A stretch of 64,000 nucleotides of DNA from Avichristensenella sp031550535 (lineage in GTDB: Bacteria > Bacillota > Clostridia > Christensenellales > Aristaeellaceae). The notes beneath the pieces are model-generated. The model had not been told where the DNA came from, made no database searches, and worked only from the letters and a program-made list of their open reading frames with translations. This document shows positions 41,270 to 49,418 of this stretch, in pieces; position 1 is the stretch's first letter, and each line of letters begins with the position of its first letter. The DNA lies in assembly GCA_031550535.1 (NCBI GenBank), contig JAVBOM010000028.1, positions 1-64,000 of the forward strand, read 5' to 3'. Position numbers and translations under genes: made by a program.

Positions 41270-41845
41270 ATGATGCAAGCACTGTGGATCGGGTTGATCG
41301 CGTTTTTTGCGGTGGTATGCGTGCTGCGCTTGCTCGTGTGGACCCACACCGGGAACGGCGAGACACGCGTGAACCGGGTGGGCGACCGCCTGCGCCGGAT
41401 GCGGGAGAACATGCGCAAGTACGCGGTGATGACGGAAACGCTCCTGCGGGAGACGCCGGACGAGGCGCTGCTGGAGGCCGTGCTGTCGAACCTGTGGGCG
41501 AAGATGCGGGACGACCTGTCCGACGCGGACGAGGTGCTGGTGGCGCTGTCCGAGGAACGGCGGCGCGTCTTCGCGCTGTATGCGGTGACGGGCGGTGTGG
41601 GGCAGGCGGGACTGGCCGAAACCCTTGCGGGCGGGGACGCGGCGCTCGTGCCCGTATGTGCCGACGCGCTGGATGCGATTGGCGCGGCGCGGAGCGCGGA
41701 GGCGCTGCGCGCGGGCATGGCGGCGGAGGACCCGGACGGCTATTCGGACGCGTACACGGAGGCATTCGAGGCGGAAGCGGGAAAAGAGAGAATGGTAGCG
41801 TATATTCGTGCGAATTCGGCGGCGTTTTGCGATAAAACCGCTTGA
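41270..41845 (+). CDS. Hypothetical membrane-anchored protein
   Basis: A 191-residue protein. One N-terminal membrane span (LWIGLIAFFAVVCVLRLLVW) is followed by a basic helix and an Ala/Glu/Asp-rich, all-helical cytoplasmic part with no motif I recognise. Acidic helices such as TLLRETPDEALLEAVLSNLWAKM suggest a small helical-repeat or DUF-type scaffold. It follows degV closely. The TTGACA of the next promoter overlaps its stop codon. Confidence 0.65.
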   Translation: MMQALWIGLIAFFAVVCVLRLLVWTHTGNGETRVNRVGDRLRRMRENMRKYAVMTETLLRETPDEALLEAVLSNLWAKMRDDLSDADEVLVALSEERRRVFALYAVTGGVGQAGLAETLAGGDAALVPVCADALDAIGAARSAEALRAGMAAEDPDGYSDAYTEAFEAEAGKERMVAYIRANSAAFCDKTA

Positions 41846-41870
41846 CAAGTGCATAACAAACATATAGTAT
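41842..41870 (+). promoter_or_regulatory. Promoter of the amino-acid ABC transporter operon
   Basis: TTGACA (41842-41847), a 17-nt spacer and TAGTAT (41865-41870), with GGAGG and TTG 41906 downstream. Confidence 0.7.
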
Positions 41871-41905
41871 GAATTATTATTCAATTTTCGCTGGAGGTGG
41901 TCCGT

Positions 41906-42655
41906 TTGGCGGAGCCATGCGGCGCAATGGCGCTCTCGATCTGGAGTAGCATCGGCGCATTTTTTAGCAATGCCTGGGCGGGACTCGCGCTGCAGTTTGA
42001 GCGCAACTTTATCGCCGCGGACCGGTGGAAGATGCTCGCGAACGGTCTGCAGGTGACGTTGTACGTGTCGCTCCTGGCGGTCGTCCTGGGCATCATCCTG
42101 GGCGTTGTGCTGGCGCTGATGCGCCTGTCCAAGCTGAAACCCCTGTCCTTCTTCGCGGGCGGGTACATCGACATCATCCGCGGCACGCCGGTGGTCGTGC
42201 AGCTCATGATTTTCTATTTTGTGCTGCTGGGGCCGCACACGAGCCTGGACCGGACCATCATCGCGGCGATCGCGTTCGGCTGCAACAGCGCGGCGTATGT
42301 CGCGGAGATCGTGCGCGGGGGCATCCTGTCCATCGACCACGGGCAGACGGAGGCGGGACGGTCGCTGGGTCTTACGGAGACGATGACCATGCGCTTCATC
42401 GTGCTGCCGCAGGCGTTCAAGAACATTCTGCCGTCGCTGGGGAACGAATTGATTATGCTGATCAAGGAGACGTCGATCCTCGGCTATATCGGCGTGGTCG
42501 ATCTGGCCCGCGCGGGCGAGCAGATCAGGGCCCGCACGTTCGACCCGTTCATGCCGCTGCTCGCCGTCGCCGTTGTGTACTACGCGCTGGTGAAGCTCCT
42601 GTCGTTCCTGCTGAAGAAACTCGAAAGGAGGCTGCGCGAAAGTGATCAGCGTTGA
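41906..42655 (+). CDS. Polar amino-acid ABC transporter permease
   Basis: A 249-residue membrane protein of the HisMQ/GlnP family. The loop contacting the ATPase is SLGLTETMTMRFIVLPQAFKNILPSLGNELI. GGYIDIIRGTPVVVQLMIFYF and AYVAEIVRGGILSI are strongly conserved in this family. Start TTG 41906 is 8 nt after GGAGG; a GTG at 41897 lies on that site. It overlaps glnQ by 14 nt. No substrate-binding protein is encoded beside it, so the binding component must be elsewhere in the genome. Confidence 0.9.
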   Translation: MAEPCGAMALSIWSSIGAFFSNAWAGLALQFERNFIAADRWKMLANGLQVTLYVSLLAVVLGIILGVVLALMRLSKLKPLSFFAGGYIDIIRGTPVVVQLMIFYFVLLGPHTSLDRTIIAAIAFGCNSAAYVAEIVRGGILSIDHGQTEAGRSLGLTETMTMRFIVLPQAFKNILPSLGNELIMLIKETSILGYIGVVDLARAGEQIRARTFDPFMPLLAVAVVYYALVKLLSFLLKKLERRLRESDQR

Positions 42656-43367
42656 GAGTCTGCATAAGCATTTCGGCGAGTTGCACGTGCTTCGCGGCAT
42701 CGATACCCACATCGCCAAGGGCGAGAAGGTGGTCATCATCGGGCCGTCCGGCAGCGGCAAATCCACGCTGCTGCGCTGCCTGAACCTCCTGGAGCGGCCG
42801 ACCGGCGGGAAAATCTTCTTTGACAATATCGAAATCACCGCGCCCAAGTGCGACGCGAACCGCATCCGGCGGCGGATGGGCATGACGTTCCAGCACTTCA
42901 ACCTGTTCCCGCACCTGACCGTGCTGGACAACATGACGCTGGCGCCCATGAAGCTGAAGATCATGCAAAAAGAAGAGGCGCAGGCGGAGGCACGGACGCT
43001 GCTGACGCGCGTGGGCCTTTCGGATAAGGCGGACGAATACCCGGGCCGCCTCTCCGGCGGGCAGAAGCAGCGCATCGCCATCGTCCGGTCTCTGATGATG
43101 AAGCCGGACGTGATGCTCTTTGATGAGCCGACCAGCGCGCTGGACCCGGAGATGGTGGGCGAGGTGCTGGACGTGATGAAGCAGCTTGCCCTGCAGGGCA
43201 TGACGATGGCGGTCGTGACGCATGAGATCGGCTTCGCGCGCGAGGTGGGAGACCGCGTGCTGTTCATGGACGAAGGGCTGATCGTGGAGGAGGGGACGCC
43301 GGACGCGGTGCTGTCCCATCCGAAAGAAGCGCGGACGAAGGATTTTTTGAACAAAGTATTGACATGA
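42642..43367 (+). CDS. glnQ: GlnQ-type polar amino-acid ABC transporter ATPase
   Basis: A 241-residue ATPase partner of the upstream permease. Walker A GPSGSGKSTLLRCLNLLERPTGG, Q-loop MTFQHFNLFPHLTVLDN, signature RLSGGQKQRIAIVRSLMMKP, Walker B MLFDEPTSALDPEMV and switch His VVTHEIGFAREV. Start is GTG 42642 inside the end of the permease gene, preceded by GAAAGGAGG. The LSGGQK rather than LSGGQQ form is common for this family. Confidence 0.93.
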   Translation: MISVESLHKHFGELHVLRGIDTHIAKGEKVVIIGPSGSGKSTLLRCLNLLERPTGGKIFFDNIEITAPKCDANRIRRRMGMTFQHFNLFPHLTVLDNMTLAPMKLKIMQKEEAQAEARTLLTRVGLSDKADEYPGRLSGGQKQRIAIVRSLMMKPDVMLFDEPTSALDPEMVGEVLDVMKQLALQGMTMAVVTHEIGFAREVGDRVLFMDEGLIVEEGTPDAVLSHPKEARTKDFLNKVLT

Positions 43368-43438
43368 TAAAAGGGAATTTCGTGTGAAAAGTCGAACACT
43401 CTTTATAGGGGAATGCTAGAGTTGAGGAGGGCAATGAG

Positions 43439-43972
43439 ATGAACATCAGGATGAGCTCGAAGGATTTCGCCGTCTCGCCCGCGCTGTGGGCGCGCATTGA
43501 GCGCAAGATCAACAAGCTGTCGCGGTATTTCGACCCGAACGTGGAGGTGCAGGTACGCCTGACCGCCGAAGGGAAGCGGCGCATCGCGGAATTGACCATT
43601 CCGTTCAAGGGGGGCATCCTCCGCGCGGAGGAGAGCACCGGCGATATGTATCAGTCCATCGATAGCGCGCTGATCAAGATTGAGCGGCAGATCCGCCGCC
43701 ACAGGACCAGGCTGGAGAAGCGCCTGCGCGAGGATGCGTTCATCGAGGAAGCGCCGGAGTTCTACGAGGAGTTCGAGCCGGACGAGCCCGCGCCGAGGCT
43801 GGTGCGCACCAAGCAGTATCCGGTCAAGCCCATGAGCATTGAGGACGCCATCGACCAGATGTCCATGCTGGGGCACACGTTCTTCATCTTCATCAACAGC
43901 GACACGGGCAGCGCCTGCGTGATCTACCAGCGCGCGGATGGCAACCTGGGCATTTTGGAGCCGGAGGTGTAA
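43439..43972 (+). CDS. hpf: Ribosome hibernation-promoting factor, long form
   Basis: A 177-residue factor of the long HPF type. The N-terminal S30AE domain (residues 1 to about 100: MNIRMSSKDFAVSPALWARIERKINKLSRYF, TIPFKGGILRAEESTGDMYQSIDSALIKIERQIRRHR) is followed by an acidic linker (FIEEAPEFYEEFEPDEPAP) and the C-terminal dimerisation domain (VRTKQYPVKPMSIEDAIDQMSMLGHTFFIFINSDTG). This form dimerises 70S ribosomes into 100S in stationary phase. A GGAGGG site precedes the ATG. Confidence 0.96.
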   Translation: MNIRMSSKDFAVSPALWARIERKINKLSRYFDPNVEVQVRLTAEGKRRIAELTIPFKGGILRAEESTGDMYQSIDSALIKIERQIRRHRTRLEKRLREDAFIEEAPEFYEEFEPDEPAPRLVRTKQYPVKPMSIEDAIDQMSMLGHTFFIFINSDTGSACVIYQRADGNLGILEPEV

Positions 43973-43993
43973 CCGGCAAGGGGACTTGTGGGC

Positions 43994-44025
43994 GGGCGGG
44001 GCCGGAAGGCTCCGTCCGCTTTTTG
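43994..44025 (+). terminator. Terminator of hpf
   Basis: GGGCGGGGCC-ggaa-GGCTCCGTCC with G-U pairs, then GCTTTTTG. Confidence 0.8.
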
Positions 44026-44037
44026 TGGCCCATAGGG

Positions 44038-44613
44038 CTATGTCTCCGCCACGCCCCGAATGCCGCTAAGCAGCGCCACGTACTTTCGCCGCAGCAGTTT
44101 CTCGCGGCTCTGGTCGAAGAACAGCTTTTCGCCGCCGCTCCAGATGAGCAGCGAACCCAGAATATTCACCACATCGAACGGCAACGGGGAGACGAACAGG
44201 TCGCCAAAGCCGTAGCTGAGCAGCAAAAGCAGCGCGCCCATGAGCAGCAACGCCAGGCAGACGCGTGCCTGCCGCCGTTGGTGCTCCAGCAGGCTGAGCA
44301 CGTGCAGGCGGACGTTATCCCCGAGAAACGCAGTGAGCGTGTGGCTGTCGCACGGCGCGCCGCGCACCGTGACCGAAAGCGCGATGTCCCTTTCGCGCGG
44401 CAGGGTGAGGAACGCCGCGTCCAGGCTCTCAAAGAACGCCGGGTGCGCGAGCGGCGTTTCGGTTGTGCGCGCCGTGGCGCTGAACAGATCGCCGTACGCA
44501 TCGTAGGCGAATGAGAGGACGACGGGCGTCTCCTGCCGGTTATAGAACTTGCGCAGCAGGGGCGCGCGGCCGGACAGGATTTCCTTTTCCACCTTGCGCG
44601 ATGCGCGGGACAT
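44038..44613 (-). CDS. Hypothetical two-span membrane protein
   Basis: A 191-residue protein convergent with hpf. Two hydrophobic segments (VCLALLLMGALLLLLSYGFG and LPFDVVNILGSLLIWSGG) flank a short loop, and the soluble N-terminal part of about 120 residues has no clear motif. It ends in a basic tail (DQSREKLLRRKYVALL). Start ATG 44613 is preceded by GAGGAGGCG; the extra upstream codons are part of an R1 copy. Function is unknown. Confidence 0.7.
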   Translation of the reverse strand: MSRASRKVEKEILSGRAPLLRKFYNRQETPVVLSFAYDAYGDLFSATARTTETPLAHPAFFESLDAAFLTLPRERDIALSVTVRGAPCDSHTLTAFLGDNVRLHVLSLLEHQRRQARVCLALLLMGALLLLLSYGFGDLFVSPLPFDVVNILGSLLIWSGGEKLFFDQSREKLLRRKYVALLSGIRGVAET

Positions 44614-44630
44614 GGGATCGCCTCCTCGAC

Positions 44631-44687
44631 GGTGTGGCTGATTTGAAAAATGGGCGCCGTAAGGGGATTCCACCAGGAGCTCCTACC
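44631..44687 (-). repeat. R1 repeat, copy 12, degenerate
   Basis: Sense orientation on minus, 18 nt before the ATG of the membrane-protein gene. Hairpin I is degraded (GGAGCTCCTGG-like) but retains pairing. Confidence 0.75.
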
Positions 44688-44845
44688 CTAAATGTGACGA
44701 AAGAAAGATGACGAAAACTGAGGGCGCAAAGATGCAAACGAAAACAAAAAACACAAATTGGGGACACCGTTTAGAAAATCCGCGCCATGTTTTGGCAATG
44801 CACCAGGGATTATTTCCCAAGAAACCCTCGTTTTATTGGTGTAAG

Positions 44846-44860
44846 CGTTACAACGTAACG
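44846..44860 (+). promoter_or_regulatory. Inverted repeat upstream of the inhibitor gene
   Basis: CGTTAC-AAC-GTAACG, a perfect 15-bp operator-like repeat 30 nt before ATG 44890. No clear -35/-10 pair was found around it. Confidence 0.5.
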
Positions 44861-44889
44861 AAACCGAAACAGAAAGGCAAGGTAATGCA

Positions 44890-45519
44890 ATGATCAAAGC
44901 CAAGAAAACTTCCGCCCTCCTGATTGGAGCTTCCCTCTTGCTGTCCATCCCGACAATGTCGTCCCTGGCGGAGGGCACGGGATACACCGGCCCCACCGTT
45001 GGCGGCGGTTTAAATATTGCCGAACCGTATGCCGGAAACGGTACATTCATTCCGGGTGTTCCGAACCCGAATTCCATCCCGCAAGGCGGCATCCCCTACA
45101 TGCCCGTGGAGCCCGAGCGTCCGTTCATCCCGGGCGTGCCGAATCCGAATTCCAACCCGGACAACCTCCCCGACTACATTGAGTTTGTCGATTTTGATAA
45201 AGACAAGGATAAGGACAAGGACCAAAAGGGCAACGTGCGCAACGTGAAGGCCGGCGAGAGCTTCTCCATCACCCTGAAGGAGAACGCCTCCACGGGCTAT
45301 ACCTGGACCTACACCGCCACGCCCAGCATGGGCATCACGCAGATGGGCGTGAACGAGTCCGGCAAGAAGGATTCCGATAGCAAGACCGTTGGCCAGGAGA
45401 CCAAGAAGACCTGGACGTTCCTGGCGAACAAGGCCGGCACGTATACGCTCACCTTCAAGTATGCCCGCGCGAACGGCGCCGCTGAAAAGACCCAGACGTA
45501 CACCGTCTACGTAAAGTAA
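44890..45519 (+). CDS. Secreted chagasin-family (I42) cysteine protease inhibitor
   Basis: A 209-residue exported protein. Signal peptide to about residue 27 (LAEG). Then a Pro/Gly/Asn linker with the unit FIPGVPNPNS present twice (about residues 53 and 79), an acidic KDKDKDKD stretch and the inhibitor domain from about residue 115. That domain has the three chagasin loops: NASTGYTWTY (NxTTGY-like), GITQMGV…GQETKKTWTF and the final ANGAAEKTQTYTVYV. Such inhibitors block papain-type proteases of hosts, competitors or the producer itself. The linker probably crosses the wall. Confidence 0.88.
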   Translation: MIKAKKTSALLIGASLLLSIPTMSSLAEGTGYTGPTVGGGLNIAEPYAGNGTFIPGVPNPNSIPQGGIPYMPVEPERPFIPGVPNPNSNPDNLPDYIEFVDFDKDKDKDKDQKGNVRNVKAGESFSITLKENASTGYTWTYTATPSMGITQMGVNESGKKDSDSKTVGQETKKTWTFLANKAGTYTLTFKYARANGAAEKTQTYTVYVK

Positions 45520-45553
45520 GCGTTCACGGAATAATCACCCGTAGCGCTTACCG

Positions 45554-45577
45554 CCCGGCAGCCAAATGGCTGCCGGG
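45554..45577. terminator. Hairpin between the inhibitor gene and the HdeD-like gene
   Basis: CCCGGCAGCCA-aa-TGGCTGCCGGG lies between two convergent genes. T-tracts are weak on both strands. Confidence 0.6.
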
Positions 45578-45596
45578 TGCTTGCGTTCATATAGAA

Positions 45597-46160
45597 TTAC
45601 TTGTCCCGCTCCCCGGTGGAGAAGAACATCGCCATGGCGGAGATGCCCTGCATGATGAACGCCGCGGGCAGCAGGAAACCGATGGTCATGATGGCCAGCA
45701 CGGGGTCGAACATCAGGAACAGGCCGACCAGAATGCCCAGGATGCCCGCCGCGAGGATCCATCCCCAGGAATGGGAACCGAACTCCCTGGCTGTGAACGC
45801 CGCCGAGGTGCGCATGACACCGGAAAACAGCACCCACACGGCAAAGACAGTGGAGAACGTCAGAAGCTGCGCGCCGGGCCGGAACAGCAGCAGCGCCGCG
45901 AGCAGCGCCGTGATGATGCCGTCCGCCAGCACCCAGCCGGAGAGATGCCGCACCTTGCGGTACGCGAAATAGTGGTAGATTTCGGAGATGCCGTAGGCCA
46001 GCATCAAGGCTGTTACGATGTAGGTGGTGGCGACGGAATTGGCGATGGGCGTGGAGAACAGGGAAATGCCCAGGATCACCATCAGTGCGCCAAAGATCAG
46101 CAGCAGAACCCGCGCGGCCGTGCTTCTCGTGGTGGTCTCCTCATCTGTAGGATATCTCAT
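45597..46160 (-). CDS. HdeD-like DUF308 membrane protein
   Basis: A 187-residue protein with six predicted membrane spans, the layout of HdeD/DUF308 proteins: VLLLIFGALMVILGISLFSTP, ALMLAYGISEIYHYF, WVLADGIITALLAALLLFRPG, WILAAGILGILVGLFLMFDPV and IGFLLPAAFIMQGISAMAMF. A repeated G(I/L)LxxLxG pattern is typical. The family is linked to acid-stress resistance in enterics, but its role in Gram-positives is unknown. RBS AAAGGAGGG precedes the ATG. Confidence 0.85.
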   Translation of the reverse strand: MRYPTDEETTTRSTAARVLLLIFGALMVILGISLFSTPIANSVATTYIVTALMLAYGISEIYHYFAYRKVRHLSGWVLADGIITALLAALLLFRPGAQLLTFSTVFAVWVLFSGVMRTSAAFTAREFGSHSWGWILAAGILGILVGLFLMFDPVLAIMTIGFLLPAAFIMQGISAMAMFFSTGERDK

Positions 46161-46383
46161 TGGGATCCCTCCTTTTTTAGTTTACATTTATAGTTTACCA
46201 TATCCTGCCGCAAACACAACGGACGCATACATGGACAAGAAGAATTTTTCCTGCGGCCCGCAGCGCGGTTTTGCGAGCGGATTTATCGCCCCGCCCGCAA
46301 AGCAGGGGAAGGGAAACCGCCGTCGAATCGTCCTATAAAGAACCACCAATTTATCGCGAACTTTTTACCACAAGGAGGCCGCT

Positions 46384-49086
46384 ATGCGCCGGACCAACGC
46401 CGACGGGTCGCCCCGCCGTCCACATACTATTTTTAAGCCCCAGACGCGCAAGCCGAACTTCGCGGTGAGCGTGCTGCTGCTATGCGTGCGCCTGACCGCC
46501 GTGCTGGTGCTGCTCGCGGGCGTGGCCGGCGTAGGCGCCGTGCTGGGCATTGTCAAGGCATATACCGAGACCGCGCCGGAGCTGAACCTGGCGCAGATTG
46601 ACGACCAGGCGCAAACCTCGTTCTTCTACGACGCGAACGGAAACGTGATTACGGACTACAAGGGGTCCGAGGACCGCGTCGTCGTGTCCATCGACGATAT
46701 CCCGGAGATGCTGCGGTACGCGTTCGTCGCCGTGGAGGACGCCAGGTTCTTCACCCATAGCGGCGTGGACGCCAAGCGCATCGTCGGCGCGTTCGTGTCC
46801 AACCTGTCGTCCACCGCCACACAGGGCGGCTCCACGATCACGCAGCAGCTCCTCAAAAACAGCATCCTGTCCGACGAACAGAGCTATAAGCGCAAGATTC
46901 AGGAGGCGTACCTGGCGCTGCAGCTCGAACACATTTACACCAAGGAGCAGATCCTGGAGAGCTATCTGAACACCATCTACCTAGGCGAGAGCTACTACGG
47001 CGTGAAAACAGCCGCCTATGGCTACTTCGGCAAGGAGCTGAACCAGCTTACCCTGCGCGAGTGCGCGATGCTGGCCGGTGTGGCCCGCAGCCCCTACTAC
47101 TATAACCCGCGCAGAAACCTGTACACGCGCCAGACGCCGGCTGTCTCCAACGACCGCACGGACTACGCGCTGCGGCAGATGTACGAGAACCAGTTCATCA
47201 CCAAGGACCAGTACCAGGCCGCGCTGGACACGAACACGGTGAGCGTGCTGTCGCAGTCGCCCAACAGCAACGCCACGATGTACGATTACCCGTACTATGT
47301 TGAGTACGCCATCCAGGACGTGATTGCCGAGCTGTTGAAGCTGAACGCGCTGGAGAACACATCCACGAACCGCGCGGCCATGGAGCAGAAGCTGCGCACG
47401 GGCGGTTACCATGTGTACCTGTGCATTGACACGGAAATACAGAAAATCGTGGAGAATACGCTGGCGACGTGGAACAACTACCCGCTGCTGCGCGACCCGA
47501 GCGACGCGGTGTACCGCCAGCGGAACACGGACGGCACCTACGCGGAGATCATCCAGCCGCAGTCCGCCTGCGCCATTGTGGACTACAGGACGGGCGAGCT
47601 GAAGGCCGTGGTCGGCGGCCGCACCGCGCCAACGGCGCGCAAGACGCTCAACCGCGCGACGGGCATGACCATGCCGGTCGGATCGGCCATCAAGCCGATC
47701 GCCGTGTACGCGCCCGCGATCGAGCTCGGCGCGTCGCCCGCGAGCATCGTGTACAACATGCCCGTGCCCATCCACGGGTGGAACGACGGCGGCGGCAAGG
47801 ACTACTACCCCAGCAACTCCGGCGGCGGCGGGTTCACCGGACCGACGACATTCCGCAAGGCCATGCGCCAGTCGTACAACACCGGCGCGGCGCAGGCGCT
47901 GCTGTACTATGTGGGCGTGGACCGCTCCACGCTGTACCTGGAGAACATGGGCGTGGCGGAGCAGAACATCCAGAAAACGGCGTTCGGCCTCGCGCTGGGC
48001 GCGTCGGGCATCACGCCGGTGCAGATGGCCGTGGCGTTCGGCACGCTGGGCAACGCGGGCGTGTACAACGAGCCGATTTCGTTCTGGAAAATCGAGGACA
48101 GCGACGGCAACGAGATCGTCAACCGCCGGATGACGCAGACAAAGCGGATCGTGTTCAAGGAGAGCACGGCATGGCTGACCGTGGACATGATGAAGGGCGT
48201 TATCTCCGACGGCACGGGCAAGAGCGCGCAGATCAAGGGGCAGACCGTGGCCGGAAAGACGGGCACAAACAGCGACTACAAGGGCGTCTCGTTCGCGGGG
48301 ATGACCGGCTGGTACTCCGGCGCGGTGTGGATCGGCCACGACAACTACAAGGCGCTGTCATCCAAGGCGACGGGCGGCAACTACGCCGCGCCGCTGTGGC
48401 AGTCCATCATGGCGCAGATTCACACGGCCAAGGGTCTGCAGGATCGCGACATCGTGGAGAAGGACCCGGCGTCCATCGGCCTGACGAAGGTGACGACGTG
48501 CGGCGTGAGCGGTCTGCTGGCGACCGACGCGTGCAAGCAGGACGTGAACGGCTACAAGACCGTGACGGATTACTGGCCGAGCGACAGCGTGCCCACGCAG
48601 TCCTGCAACATGCACCAGGAACTGTCGCTGTGCGGGGACACGGGCATGCTCGCGACCGAGTTCTGCCCGAACATCATCACCAAGAGCGTGGTCATCCTGC
48701 CGATCGGCCACCCGCTGTATGACTATATTGACAGCTACCCGGACGCGATGCGCAGCTACCTGGGCGAGTTCGCGACGCTGAAGCAGTCCACCGACACGGC
48801 GTACAACGCGCAGCTCATCCAGGGCATCACGTGCACGCTGCACACGCAGCCGTGGGGGCAGGAGCAGCAGTACTGGCAGGACGACGGCAACATTTACGAG
48901 GCGCAGGCGCTGGTGCAGCAGGCGCTGGACCTGCTCACCAACCGCGGCAGCGAGCTGAGCGGGGAGCAGTACGTATCGGTCAGCTACTGCATCCGGCAGG
49001 TGCAGGACATCATGGCCGGCGGCGCGGGGAATCTGGCGGAGGCGATATCGAACCTTCGGTATTCGCTGATGCAGTTTAGCTATTAG
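46384..49086 (+). CDS. Class A penicillin-binding protein (PBP1-type)
   Basis: A 900-residue bifunctional peptidoglycan synthase. N-terminal membrane anchor (residues about 26-58), then a GT51 glycosyltransferase with catalytic Glu in FVAVEDARFFTHSGVD (about residue 118) and STITQQLLKNSIL. The transpeptidase has SxxK in MPVGSAIKPIAVY (about residue 434), SYNTGAAQ as SxN and AGKTGTNSDYKGVSFAGMTGWYSG as the KTG box. A C-terminal Cys-containing extension (residues about 710-900) is unassigned. Antibiotic target; monocistronic with a terminator. Confidence 0.96.
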   Translation: MRRTNADGSPRRPHTIFKPQTRKPNFAVSVLLLCVRLTAVLVLLAGVAGVGAVLGIVKAYTETAPELNLAQIDDQAQTSFFYDANGNVITDYKGSEDRVVVSIDDIPEMLRYAFVAVEDARFFTHSGVDAKRIVGAFVSNLSSTATQGGSTITQQLLKNSILSDEQSYKRKIQEAYLALQLEHIYTKEQILESYLNTIYLGESYYGVKTAAYGYFGKELNQLTLRECAMLAGVARSPYYYNPRRNLYTRQTPAVSNDRTDYALRQMYENQFITKDQYQAALDTNTVSVLSQSPNSNATMYDYPYYVEYAIQDVIAELLKLNALENTSTNRAAMEQKLRTGGYHVYLCIDTEIQKIVENTLATWNNYPLLRDPSDAVYRQRNTDGTYAEIIQPQSACAIVDYRTGELKAVVGGRTAPTARKTLNRATGMTMPVGSAIKPIAVYAPAIELGASPASIVYNMPVPIHGWNDGGGKDYYPSNSGGGGFTGPTTFRKAMRQSYNTGAAQALLYYVGVDRSTLYLENMGVAEQNIQKTAFGLALGASGITPVQMAVAFGTLGNAGVYNEPISFWKIEDSDGNEIVNRRMTQTKRIVFKESTAWLTVDMMKGVISDGTGKSAQIKGQTVAGKTGTNSDYKGVSFAGMTGWYSGAVWIGHDNYKALSSKATGGNYAAPLWQSIMAQIHTAKGLQDRDIVEKDPASIGLTKVTTCGVSGLLATDACKQDVNGYKTVTDYWPSDSVPTQSCNMHQELSLCGDTGMLATEFCPNIITKSVVILPIGHPLYDYIDSYPDAMRSYLGEFATLKQSTDTAYNAQLIQGITCTLHTQPWGQEQQYWQDDGNIYEAQALVQQALDLLTNRGSELSGEQYVSVSYCIRQVQDIMAGGAGNLAEAISNLRYSLMQFSY

Positions 49087-49103
49087 GGCATACATGGATA
49101 GTA

Positions 49104-49139
49104 AAGCGGCCCGGGATCCATACGGATTCCGGGCCGCTT
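49104..49139 (+). terminator. Terminator of the PBP gene
   Basis: AAGCGGCCCGGGATCC-atac-GGATTCCGGGCCGCTT, then GATTATTTC. Confidence 0.85.
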
Positions 49140-49158
49140 GATTATTTCGTTCCTTGAG

Positions 49159-49215
49159 GGCGGCGCGGTTTGAAAAACCGGGCGCCATGAAGGGATTTCG
49201 CCAGAAATCCCTACC
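49159..49215 (-). repeat. R1 repeat, copy 13
   Basis: Sense orientation on minus, at the end of the hairpin array that follows the LacI gene. Hairpin II reads GGCGCGGTTT/AAACCGGGCGCC, different bases but still paired. Confidence 0.85.
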
Positions 49216-49223
49216 TCGGAGGG

Positions 49224-49418
49224 TTTGGGAGGGTCCGCAGACTCTCCCAAATGCAATCAGGCCCGGCGGCGTGTACGTCGGGCCGTCACAGATTCCAGAA
49301 CCAGTCCGCAGACTGGTGGCGGAATCTGTACGTTTACGCAGGGCAGCCCGGAGATTCCTTAGAATCTCAGGCCCTGTCCCCGTTCCTCTTAACTCGTCAA
49401 AAACCGCAGTTTTTGACG
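49224..49418 (-). repeat. Five-hairpin array downstream of the LacI gene
   Basis: Hairpins at 49224-49251, 49260-49284, 49288-49329, 49339-49376 and 49395-49418. The first and third share the tip GTCCGCAGAC. The last overlaps the final codons and TGA of the LacI gene (CGTCAAAAA/TTTTTGACG). No gene is seen in this 311-bp gap. Confidence 0.7.

Noticed and set aside
41906..43367. A complete amino-acid uptake operon
   Set aside because: Only permease and ATPase are present; no binding-protein gene lies beside them, so the substrate was not named.
43358..43400. TTGACA at the glnQ end as an hpf promoter
   Set aside because: No -10 sequence lies at 16-18 nt; the hpf promoter was left unassigned.
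44708..44893. 61-codon plus-strand frame before the inhibitor gene
   Set aside because: Lys/Thr-rich, no good ribosome site and no recognisable feature; it covers the operator region of the next gene.
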